DNA of 64,000 nucleotides from Siphonodentalium dalli (taxonomy: Eukaryota > Mollusca > Scaphopoda > Gadilida > Siphonodentaliidae), in the NCBI GenBank assembly GCA_032622095.1, contig CP136069.1, forward strand, positions 184,501,122 through 184,565,121, given 5' to 3'. A model generated the notes under the pieces. That model was not told where the DNA came from, ran no database searches, and saw nothing but the letters and a program-made list of their open reading frames with translations. The translations under genes and the position numbers were made by a program. The stretch's first letter is position 1; every line of letters begins with the position of its first letter. Below are positions 32,890 through 45,600 of this stretch, one piece after another.

Positions 32890-35800
32890 CGGTCCTTAGA
32901 CTAAACAACGAACACAAACGAACATAAACGAACACAGGCCCAAAAAGCGGAATAGAAGGGTGAAATTTGGTTTGTGGGTCCACTCTATGTGTATGTGGTG
33001 TTATTTCCAACTTTGATCACTTATTTTTTGAGTTATGCTAAATTTTTTGAGTTATTAGCATTATTTGAATACAAAGCTACTAATTAACAACGAACACAAA
33101 CGAACATAAGATTAGCCGTATTGCAAAGGTGTTAATTAATTACGGCTTACTCTTTGCACATCTGTGAGTTGTTTTTACTGCAATGTGATTGTCAGTTTTG
33201 TCACTGATGGCAATAAAACACGGGAAACATCAGAGGTCGGCGTTTTAATGCATATCTAACAAAACATTTGAGTTGCTCTTTTTATCGACCTTATATAACG
33301 TCGTGTGAGAATCAGATGGTTCTATCCAACATTAATCATTTTGTTGGGAAATCGATGTTGAAATTTCGAGACGGGAATTACCAAGTAAATCGTTTTCAGT
33401 GTGCATGCACATGTCGTCATGTTTCAAAATGTTAAAGCTAACTAAAATATTATTATATCCGAAGTCTCAGTTCTAGAAACTCGCCAGTTTTATAATAAAA
33501 GACACTATGAAAAATGTGTTTAGAGATAGAACCCTTTTGCTTACGAAACCATCGTCTCGCTTCCGGACCAGAGTGCACATGGAGATAGAACTCTCTAGCC
33601 TGAATTTTTCCTCCATTTTAAGTAGTAGGCCTATGTGGTTAAATTCGACAGCATGCAGTTAATCAAGAAATATGTTGTATTTTCTCTCGCGGTTTGTGAG
33701 GGGATTGTGTTAGAGTATATGAGCGAGTGGTCACTATTCTATGCATATATATAGGCCTGATAATGGCGTGACGCGCAGAATAACTTCTCACATTTTCCAG
33801 GTTCACAAGCATTCACACACCATGGAAATGAACGAAACAGTAATTTCCAATCAATCGATTATTTATATTATTATGTCTTACTGTAAAATGTTTGTCAAAT
33901 GTTTAAATATGTTATTATTTTGATTGGAATAAAATATGTTTACACTAAACATATTATATTATATTTCAACTGCAAAAACCTCAAAGGAATATGAAAAAAA
34001 GAGGTTGGAGCTATGTCTCGCGCACAGTATCAGACAAGCCTGGGGAAAGGTTAGGTGCACTCTAAACTAGTATTTATTATTTTCCGAAGAAGGAGCGAAT
34101 ATTTTCGGTAGATACACGTAACAGAATTTCCCTAATAACCAATTTCACCAAAAACAAAAACATGAAAGCCAGACTGGTTCCATCCTTTGGATTTTCGAAG
34201 GAACAACTCAGTTAATAACTAACGTTGATGTATTTTGATAATGCTTTGGTTCACCATCTGGTAGACTGCTGGTCGCATTGATTTGTTCTCCAACAACACA
34301 ATATTCTAAAGATGGTTTCTCGGTTATAGTTGTTACCGTGGACGGGTACATGAGACATCTATATATAGTTCCATGCCCACAAAATATGATCGATCAACAC
34401 ACGAAAAAGGTCCGAAATATAATACATATACATGTACACGTGTATACGTGTGGTCTGAGATATTCTCGCTACACCAATTCAAATCAGAAAACAACTGCGC
34501 TTCCGCATTGAAATAGGCAAAAACAGACACAAGTCTGGCGAACTGTCATCTCCAATGGAGATTAATATGTCAATGTTATTAAACAATACTAGTACATAGA
34601 AATGGAAACTTACCTTCATATGTGTCACAAAATTGGGAACTTTTTTGGAACAGGAGATTGTAGTTGGGCAAAGTTAGCACTTTGCTATCATAGGACCGAA
34701 TGTGTCTTTCGACAGTTCAAAATGCTGCCGGTTTTTTGTAGACATGTTGATAAAATTAGCAATGGTTGGTATGAATTTCTCCCAATTACCATTACTTATA
34801 TACCATATCAGGTGGAGGTAATAAAAACACGATCACAAGAGTGATCTATTAGTAATCTATTGTCAATTATTTGAAGTTGGTTTCTCATTGTATTTATCAA
34901 AACAAGCATCAAAGGTTAACCAATGCTTTAGCAAACAAACAGCAGGTGTCAACAGAATTCACAATTGAGACACAGTGGTTAGAAACTCGTGTGTTGTGAC
35001 AACATAGTGATAGCCAGTCACCAGTCTTATACTTTGAAGTTTGGATGAAATAATTGGAAGAATCATGAAAGAGAACTTTGAGAAGAACAAGTACCTGTGA
35101 TTTTGAAGTAATTGAAATTAGACCCTAATTACAATTACAATTACATCATAACCAATTACAATTGCAATTACATGTAATTGAGAATAAGCTCAATTACCAA
35201 TTACATGCAATTACTTGAAAAAATGTAATTAATTACAGTCAATTACAATTACAAATTACAATTACCCCATCCCTGATCTCCATTATAAAACACAACAACC
35301 GATCGAACTACATCAATTTTGTTCAACTTCATGTCGCTGCAATTCGATGTCTAAACTACGACGGGACTGACCTTACCTGTAGTATCTTAAGATGGCAGTT
35401 GAACAAATTTGATGTGCAACTTTTTCGACTTATAAAAATAACGAACATAATATCCTCTATCGAGGAGCAGTGGAAAATCGAACGACGAAATTAAACTTAG
35501 AAAGAACCATATGTATGTGTGGCTATGTGCGAAACAATAGTTCGTACTTCGGATCACATTCATACATGAATTCATACATACCGCCGACCTCTGATGTTTC
35601 CCGTGTTTGTATTGCCATCAGTGACAAAACTGACAATCACCTTGCAGTAAAAACAACTCACAGATGTGCAATTAACAAGGAGACAGAGTAAGCGTAGTTA
35701 ATTAACACCTTTGCAGTGTGGCTAATCTTATGTTCGTTTGTGTTCGTTGTTTAGTAGTTTTGTATTCAAATAATGCTAATAACTCAAACAATAAGTGATC

Positions 35801-35942
35801 AAAGTTGGAAATAACACAACATACACATATAGTGGACCCACACGCACACACAAACCAAATTTCACCCTTCTATTCCGCTTTTTGGACCTGTGTTCGTTTA
35901 TGTTCGTTTGTGTTCGTTTGTGTTCGTTGTTTAGTAGGACCC
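32890..35942. mobile_element. 3.05-kb hAT-like element with ~350-bp terminal inverted repeats, inserted in a 5S-derived sequence
   Basis: The 8-bp target duplication TGGGATTC lies at 32882-32889 and 35943-35950. Ends read CGGTCCTTAGACTAAAC and, inverted, GGGTCCTACTAAAC. The long arms share AACGAACACAAACGAACATA, AAAAGCGGAATAGAAGGGTG and CACTGATGGCAATA. The interior has no open frame above about 80 codons and no recognisable transposase, so it is non-autonomous. Confidence 0.88.
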
Positions 35943-36050
35943 TGGGATTCAAGGTGCTGCCAACTTTCGTAACTAAAGTTTCGACTCCCGCACTTCTCTG
36001 GCTCGTTCTGTTGCATTATGAGAACCAGAATCTCTGATCTGCCTTACATG
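35943..36050 (+). pseudogene. 5S-rRNA-derived sequence, right part and tail
   Basis: Begins with the duplicated TGGGATTC followed by AAGGTGCTG, the 3' end of 5S rRNA, then a non-5S tail (CCAACTTTCGTAACTAAAG ...) that could be a SINE body. Confidence 0.6.
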
Positions 36051-36440
36051 TGTATAAATGCAAATGTACACTTACTAGTAATACATGTTTCCTAACCGAT
36101 CGGCCTGAAAGTTTGGGTCCCGATGTATATATATTTTTTTTGTATTATAATTTAATCAACGAAAAAATTTAAAAGAAACTACATGAAACAGTAAATTTAG
36201 GTTGAACTCAATTAAGCGTGATTCATGGTTGAGCTCGGAGACACGTAAGACAGAAGTTGTAAATCCCAACGCGCTCTATTCAAATTTTGTGTGACCTTCA
36301 GAGGATGGTGCTGGTGAATCGAAAACTGAAGTTAGTTAGCTCTCGACAAATCATATTAGCGTACCCCAGTATATTAGCAGCAAATTCAACTTGAATTACA
36401 ATATGTTATTTATTTCAGTGAGTTATTACCAGAGTCAAAG

Positions 36441-36605
36441 ATGGATGCAATGGATGTTGAACAATCGGTTCAAGCCTCGGATCCAAACACAACATCTTTA
36501 AGTGATTTTGAAATAGACAAGAAAATTGGCAAAGGACAGTTTTCAGAGGTGTACAGAGCACAATGCATTAGCTTAGAGAACATTGTCGCCCTCAAGAAAG
36601 TTCAG
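36441..36605 (+). CDS. NEK7: NEK7 coding exon 1 (start codon, glycine loop, catalytic lysine)
   Basis: Residues 1-55. The exon begins at 36419 after atttcag, so 22 nt of 5' untranslated sequence precede the ATG and at least one upstream exon must exist. Residues 30-37 are the glycine loop and Lys52 the ATP-anchoring lysine. Donor CAG|GTGAGA. Confidence 0.96.
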
Positions 36606-39600
36606 GTGAGAGGTTAAATAGACCTTGTCCAATTAGACACCATTTGTTATAATAATTAATGGCATCTGGAAATACCATGAGAAGTGACTGTCAGCCTTTT
36701 AAAAGCCACTAACCTGCATGCAAGCGATGTACTAGTACATGTATATACTAGTACCTGTATACCGGTACATGTAAATACCACAAGCAGTGATGGTCAGACC
36801 TAAACCACTAACCCACATGCAAGCAATATATATTTACCATAAAAAATATACCACAAGAAGTGACGATCTGACAGCCCTAAACCACTAACCCGCATGCAAG
36901 CAATGTATCCATGTTTATATAAATACCACGAGAAGTGACGGTCAGCCCTAAGGCTATATAACCACAAACGATATATAGTTTTGGGACTCATTGTAGAGTA
37001 TATCATATTTTCATAAGAACGATTACAATGTCAACTAAATAAACAGTAGCATACTAGTAATTGGTGTCATAGCGGTGGCATAATATTCAGAGGAAGAAGC
37101 TCACATTTCAGATTATGTACATGTATCATATTGTATGACCAACTGATAGCAACGGCGAAGCATCTTGAAAAATGGCGGAAACTATGCAAAGGTAAAAAGT
37201 TTACATTCACCACAAGAATACTGTCATTATCACATTTAGATGTAAATTAAAGGACCATAACCTCATCAACCTGATGTTGTGTCTGAATAATTTAGAAATA
37301 ATTTAGGATGCAGCGGAGGGCTGAATTTAACTTTAATTTATAGCCAAACAGTTTAACCCTTTCATGACGGGAGCTTCCTGATTTTTTTGTGAAAACCCTG
37401 TGCCAATGTATTATCTTATATATGCGAGTCAACAGTAGGTCACCTCGCACAGATAAGAGAATGCATTGGCCTAACAAACATATTAATTTTCTATAATTGT
37501 TAAAAAATGTAAGAAAAAATGAAAGCAATGATTAAAAATGTTAAAGAATGAACCCTGCTGGAAAAAACAAATGTCCACTTAACCGCGGTGCTGTTAGCGT
37601 TGCCACCGCGGCCGAAATTCAACAACACCGCAGCTCCACCGGCTAACTACAGTTGGGCCGCGGTGTACTTGCCATTCGGCCATGGTGTAGTTGCCGCGGT
37701 GTACGTTCATTAAACTGAAAAAAGACGATACAATCCAGAAATCTAACCATGGTGTACATGCCATTCAGTCGCGTTGTAGTTGCCTTTCGGCCATGGTGTA
37801 CTTGCAGTTCGGCCGCAGTGTACTTGCCGTTCGGCCGTGGTGCTCAACTGCAGTTACAAACTCTGACACCGCGACCGAACGGCAAATACACCGCGGTGCC
37901 AATTGACACTTGTTTTGTCCAGCGGGGTAAGAAAAATTTATAAAATTTGATAAAATTGTTAATGGATATAAGAAAAATGATAAAAATTGTTAAAGAATGT
38001 AAGAAAAAATGATAAAAAAAATAAAAAAATTGTTAAAGAATGTAAGAAAAAATTATAAACAATTGTTAGGCCAATGCATTCTCTTATATATGCGAGGCGA
38101 CCTACATTGCGGTGGCTTTTCATTTTATTTTATTTTTTCATTTTATTTTCAACTTTGTTCAAAATAAATATGAATAACCCCCAGACTGCTTCTCCTTGTT
38201 TTAATGTACTATAAAATAATAAAACTAAGTACATAATATTATAATATAGTGTAATTTAATATTTTATTGAATAAAAGATGAAAAAATAAGTTTGATTCGG
38301 CTGTGATCTAATTGAATTGTGGTATTTCCGGTTTAACAGTACATGTGATGTGTCCGTTTTATGGGGAAATGAATCGGTTTACATGGAAAATAAAATGGGA
38401 TGCGTACTAATTTAGCAAAATCAATAAAATGAAAAACCGTCGGGGGCGTCGGAATAGGGGCGGGTGGGTCACCAGAAACACAGGTCTTTTTTATTTTGGC
38501 CCAAGGAAATTCTGAATTTGCTTAGCTTCAAATCAGACAATGGATCTTTTAGCAGGCCGGAACCTACCAGTACATTTATGTCATAATTTCCTCGAAAACT
38601 GAGGCAAGAGGTCTCACATCGAAGTGAGTATCCATTGCTTTCATCTGCAATGTACATGTATATAACTGAACCAAAAAAGATAGTGAATGTGCTATATATA
38701 AATATTTGCTACAGGTAGCTTACTATCTATTCCATCGCCATATATGTATAAATATGACTGTTGACTCAGTGTCGATTAGCTATAAGTGTTCAAGTGACAT
38801 CGGTCACCATTTTACGCCAAAATATTCTTTAAAACAAATCTCTTCGATATCTTGTATTAAGTATTTGCAGTATCGGAGATGAGTTGTTGGGATAGCTTAT
38901 TCGGCTAGTAGCTTTAAATAGTACCTTGAACAGTAAGCTTGCTGGAAGATTGTTACAATCAACTGTTATTGCCAAAAAGTGCAGTTGAGATGTTTCAGAA
39001 ATCACAGCACCTGAACAATGAAAAAATCTAAATACATGTATATTAAGTGATCAATGTGAAATACTCCGGTAGGGTGATCAGATAGAACTGGGGAATAATC
39101 TTGTTCAAAGTAGTTATTTTTTACAAATATTATATCTAAATTGACAACACACACCGTCATTCTTATATATTAATTAAATGCAATTGCTACTGAATGCGAA
39201 ATCGTTTTCGTTAATTTATTGCCGATAGAAGCATCCTGATTCGAGTAGTAAATATTTACAATTTAGCGTAGTTCAAACAATGTTTTCTATGGAGTGGTAT
39301 GGTCGATTTGCTTGAGATTTTCGGTGATGTTACATACCTCCAGTTGGCATAGCACCTGAATACTGACTTGTCAGTTTCACGTACCCGAAAAAGTACATAA
39401 TATATCTTTAATTCAAACTGTAGTAATCAACGATAAACTTTCAAAAAAGATCGCAGTATCCATGATGACTCAAGTGATGAGTCAGTCAGACATTTGATGG
39501 TGATACTGTATATGATTTTACGGTATGAAGTCAGACATTTGATAGTGATGCTGTATATGATTTTATGGTATGAAGTCAGACAATTGATGGTGACATATGA

Positions 39601-42600
39601 TTTTACGGTATGAAGTAAGACATCTGATGGTGATATATGATTTTACGGTATGAAGTCAGACAATTGATGGTGATATATGATTTTACGGTATGAAGTCAGA
39701 CATCTGATACTGATATATGATTTTATGGTATGAAGTCAGACATCTGATGGTGATATATGATTTTACGGTATGAAGTCAGACATCTGATGGTGATATATGA
39801 TTTGACGGTATGAAGTCAGACATCTGATGATGACATATGATTTTCATTAACAGATATTTGAGATGATGGATGCTAAAGCGAGACAGGATTGTATAAAGGA
39901 GATTGATCTTCTGAAGGTGAGTCCAACACCCGTGTTAACCCTTTCTATACTGGATGGATTCTCCCATTCAGTTATAAAAGTATTCATTGGGATGGTCTAT
40001 TATTCATTTAGAGGGGTGTTTTGGTAATAAAAGCAGATGATGTGCAGAAAAACAGATAACACAAAAGCAGAATTATTCATATTCATTAGAGGGAACTGTT
40101 CAGATGATAAGTTCAACAAATGACCTACGGTTGTTTGTTCAACTTATTATCTGAACATTTCCAAAGGAACTACATGTACTTACAGGTACATGTATGAATG
40201 AGTTTTTAATATAAAAAGGGTTAATTAGCAACTGCTTTCAGCTGAGACAAAAAGAAATTCCATGTGCTATTATTTAGACAAGGCAAATATTAGTATCTGC
40301 AAATATTCTGTGCAAAATTTAAACAAATTGCTGGCAATTTGCTGCAGACAGTGTCTTAGTGTCACATGGTGGAAGTCTGCAGATAACAAATATTAATGGT
40401 TAATGCCAAGGACTACTGCGATAACAAGGACTATCTTGATAATGAGCCATTTTTATCCAGACCCAACCAACGTCTGCCATGATAATAAACCATGTTCCAT
40501 TTGTGTACTGAAGTTAACATGTTGTACATGTAGATATATGCATAGAGTATGCAACTGCTACAGAGTTATGCCTTTTGAAATGATATTTATTAATATACTG
40601 CCAAAGTCTTGTTAAAATTTTATGTAACAAGATGTTCTCTAATTGCAGGCATTTGTTTGAGTTATCTCATATTAAGTGTCGCTATCACATGTTGCCATTT
40701 ACCTTATAAGCTACACATTAGAAGTTACAAGCACAATCTCTATATTAACTTAGTCTAAGTTAAAATGCCCATTGCGTTGATTTTTCAAAGCTACTCAAAC
40801 AGTAAATCAGATTTCTTTGTCATCTATTATAAAAAATGAAGTGGCATGGCTATTTACTACTATGCATTTGGTATTCTATATTTGTTAATTCAGTGAATGT
40901 AGTATGATTCAAAACACACAACCACAAACATAATCAGTATAGCCAGTAAGCAACTAAAACAATAATTTCACTGAAAAATGCATCAGAAACCACCCTTTAC
41001 ATGTACATGGAAGAACCATACATGTTCATTATATGCATCATTGTCCTCGCACACAGCTTGTGACGGTTTGTTGAATGATGCAACTTAACCAGACCCCCCC
41101 TCTAATTTACATGTATATAGATGTGTACTGTATTTTTCACTGTAACATTCTACATGTACCTAATAAAAATATTTAAAAAAAACAAAAAAACATTCTACAT
41201 GTGTATCATTCACTGTAACATTCTAATAAATGCATTCAGTTCAGTAAGTTCAGTAAGTTGTAACAATGACAGCACAAAGTAGTGGCCTTGTATCTTTGAC
41301 ATTAGAGTGTTATCCAAAGTTGATACATGTATCTGAGTACTGGGCTTTATACAGTTGATACATGTATCTGAGTACTGGGCTTTATACAGTTGATACATGT
41401 ATCTGAGTACTGGCTTTATACAGTTGATACATGTATCTGAGTACTGGCTTTATACAGTTGATACATGTATCTGAGTACTGGGCTTTATAATTCCAATGAA
41501 AATATAGAGTAAAATTACAAATTAAATTTTGAATGACTTTGAATAAGTTTCCTGGAGCACCAATCTGATTAATACACGCACTTTATGAATATATTTCAGC
41601 ACCTGGATCATCCTAACATAATAAAGTATCTGGCGTCGTTCATTGAGAACAACGAACTGAACATTGTTTTAGAGCTAGCCGATGCCGGAGATTTAGGCCG
41701 CATGATAAAGGTAAGTATCATGACTGATTAGAAGCTTGCATTTCAAAAATATACTTGGTAGGGCTGCAACGATACACTTGGTCACAATATGATACAAATC
41801 ATGGTACATGATCAATGATATGATTCATATCACGATACACAGGTTTATAACTGGAGGTACATGTAGAGTTCATTTTAAACTAAAATGGAGTTTAAATGTT
41901 GGTTAGATGAGTCAAATATACATAGTATACATGTAAACTTGAGAGATATTTGGAGATTTAGCTTTTTTACACCAGCCCATCTTCAGACATTACTTGATTC
42001 CTGTATCACGATACACATGACAGGATACGATACGCGTATCTTTTGAAAGTGTATTGCGATACATTGAAATCATGATGAATTGTTGCAACCCTAATCCTTG
42101 GTGATGTAATTCATGGTCACTTATTATAGAAAACCTGTTGCCTTTACACACTGATAACGATCGAGACAAGACTACTTCTAATGTTGGCAGGGTTCATGAT
42201 ATCATCAGTGTTTGCGATTTGCCTGAAAAAAATTATGAAATGGCCTGAAAAATATCGCCAATGGTCCAATTGATGGTCCATGTTAGTTTTATATACACAA
42301 TGGAGTAGATCTCCGATTACTCTGAGAGCTTCTGGGAAGTCGCTAAACTAATCAAACACAGTACACGAATCAACAGTTGAACAAAGGACTCGCACACTGC
42401 TTGCTCCCTGCTTTTCCCCATGCATGTGTCTAGGATTCCAATAGCTTGACGGTTTATGGTTAGTAAACAATACAACACATGTCTCAAATAAATGCAGGCT
42501 GTGTTTAAGCAATATAAGAGTATAATAGATACCGGTAGCATGTGAATGAGTAGTCAAAATTCCTGGGCCAACATATATTGTGAGCCAAAATTAGATTTCA

Positions 42601-45600
42601 ATAACGGAGTTAACAAAAAAAAAAATAACGAACTTCTTCATCAACTCTCAAGCAAGTCTTCCATATTCCATGTGAAAAAAAGGGATATAATTTGACAATG
42701 ATCAAGTCTGGATATAGCTTGTCTTACATTTGCAGAATGAGGTCCCCAGAGGGTGAATTTAGTGACACAGGATAGCATCACCAACTTCACCCTCTGTGGA
42801 CCTCATCCTGGTTAAGCATATATTTCTGTGAAGTATCTTATAGTATCAAAATAACATTGTTTTTTGTTAATTTTTCCCTTTTGTTCAGTTTCTGTAAACC
42901 CTAATTTGCAGAAGATAGATTGTATAATCGAGGTGACTAATGGGTGAACACTGAACATCAACAACTTCAACTGGGGAACATCAATCTGATCCCAGAATTG
43001 GAATGCTATTTTTATCTTAGAAGATTTGATACATTGTTTTTGTTTTTAGCATTTCAAGAAACAGAACAGGTTAATACCTGAGAAAACGATATGGAAGTAT
43101 TTCATACAGATCTGTAGTGCATTGGATCATATGCACTCGAGAAGGATTATGCACAGAGGTAAATTTAGGGGATGATGTGATTTTGAGATGTTTATCGATG
43201 GGTTTTACGATGGAAAATGCTGTTTTGCAATGACACAAGGAGTCGGCAAAGCAGATATTTTTCATCGGAAAACCCACTGATAAATGTTCCAAAATCATAC
43301 CACATAGCACATCATTCTAATTCACACATATCACAAAAAACATGAAATAGCCATGAGAATCTGCCAAAAAGTCGCTGAATTGGACTTGGTTGACAGTTTT
43401 TGTAGAGTCCTAGAAATTGTGCTCCGCTCCATGAAGATATAGTTCCATATTTCGGACAGAAAGGAATCTGCAAAATTTATCGACTCGCATTCCATATGAC
43501 GCTAAATTTGGCATTGTACATGTATATGCATAGATTATATTAACCCTTCCATGACTGAAGCTTCCTGAAATTTTGCGACAACCCTGTGCCAATGCATTCT
43601 CTTATATATGTGAGTCTTCCATATGGAGCCTTGCATATATAAGAGAATACATTGGCCTAACAATATTTATCTTGACCTTGTAAGCTAGCTCATTGTCTTA
43701 TATATGCAAGGCTTTTTTCAAATATGTCATAGTTTTGGTGCAAAATTGTACATATTTTCCTCTTGTTCTAGCTTAATACCACATAAACGCAAGGTCTCAT
43801 GCTCAATTAGCATATCATCACCAGAGTATTATAATTTCGTATGTGCATTTTGGCCGGAAATTAATTATTGGTATCATTCGATTTGTGGCTTGCATTGCTT
43901 GTATCGTGTGCCCAAACCCAATAGTTTTGCACCAAGTGAATCGAAGTGATGTCATTGTGCTGTATCTCCACTGCCAGCCAAATGAACTGACCCATTCAAT
44001 ATCATGTGAACACAATAAAGTGAGTGCTAAAATGTTAACCCTTTACCCAACAAAACGACCAAAACCGGCCAAATAAAGCTTCAACAGCCTAATATATCTT
44101 CGATCTGTCTCAATAGAACCATACAAATATGGATATCATTGGAACCGGCTCCTTGACCACATTGTGATAGTTACAGTTATGCCCTGTGCCAATGCATTCT
44201 CTTATATATGCGAGTCGACCATAGGTCGCCTCGCATACATAAGAGAATGCATTGGCCTAAAAAAAATCTTTTTTTAACACTTTTTACCATTTTTTCTTAC
44301 ATTCTTTAACAATTTTATAATTTTTAATGTGTTAAGCCAATGCATTCTCTTATATATGCGAGGCGACCTATGGTCGACTCGCATATATAAGAGAATGCAT
44401 TGGCACAGGGCCCTTCTGTTGGGTAAAGGGTTAAACCAGGAATCTTAAATCTTCAACAATAAGTAATGGCAGCGACAATTTAGTTACGAGCCAGTGAGCG
44501 CATGGCTGAAAATGGTGCTTTCTCATTCTATTTATATACATGCTTTATTATCTGAGCCAAGATTAGATATCATATATGGACATTGAGTAAAATGTTGTTA
44601 TTTATGCAAAAGAGAGACAGATTGAAATGAAGAAAGAAAGGAACATATATACAATATACCGGTATCTAAAACATGTACATCGACTCCCGGTTTTACATGC
44701 AGCCTGGTGACTTCTAATTTGATTGCAATTCACTGTCTTCGTCATCATTATCATCGCCATCATCAACAGCATCATTTCATTATCATAATAAGCATCATCG
44801 CCATCTCAATCATCAACAGCATCATCTTCATCAACAACAGCATCATCACCTTCAACATCATAGGGCCCTCGGTGGCTCAATTGGTTAGGGGTACAACTCC
44901 AAGCTGTTTCGCCCTCCGGCACTGGCGATAACAGTTCAAATCTGTATGTTTCCATCGTGGACTTTGCAACTCAAAATCGTCATCTGGAGGAGTTGCCAGG
45001 TACTCTCAGATGGCCGGTGGTTTGCCGCACATGGTCCATGAGTTTATCAGCTATTGAAATCACTGTCAGATTTAATAGCCAGATTTCCTCCACCACTAAA
45101 ACTGGCAATGTCGTGATATGGCCTTAGTTGCTCAATTAACCCTTTACCCAACAGAATGGCCCTGTGCCAATGCATTCTCTTATATATGCGAGTCGACCAT
45201 AGGTCGCCTCGCATATATAAGAGAATGCATTGGCTTAACACATTAAAAATTATAAAATTGTTAAAGAATGTAAGAAAAAATGGTAAAAAGTGTTAAAAAA
45301 AGATTTTTTTTAGGCCAATGCATTCTCTTATATATGCGAGGCGACCTATGGTCGACTCGCATATATAAGAGAATGCATTGGCACAGGGCATAACTGCAAC
45401 CATCACAATGTGGTCAAGGAGCCGGTTCCAATGATATCCATATTTGTATGGTTCTATTGAGACAGACCGAAGATATTTTAGGCTGTTGAAGCTTTATTTG
45501 GCCGGTTTTGGCCGGTTTGTTGGGTAAAGGGCTAAATATCACTAAAATATCCTCCTCTTTATTTTCAGATATAAAGCCACCGAATGTGTTCATTACGGCT

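Noticed and set aside
32790-32905. Functional 5S rRNA gene
   Set aside because: Many substitutions, a degraded 5' end, and interruption by a 3-kb insertion before the 3' end.
44872-44975. Functional tRNA gene
   Set aside because: A- and B-box-like motifs are present, but no clean acceptor stem or anticodon arm can be drawn and the sequence runs on into a SINE body.
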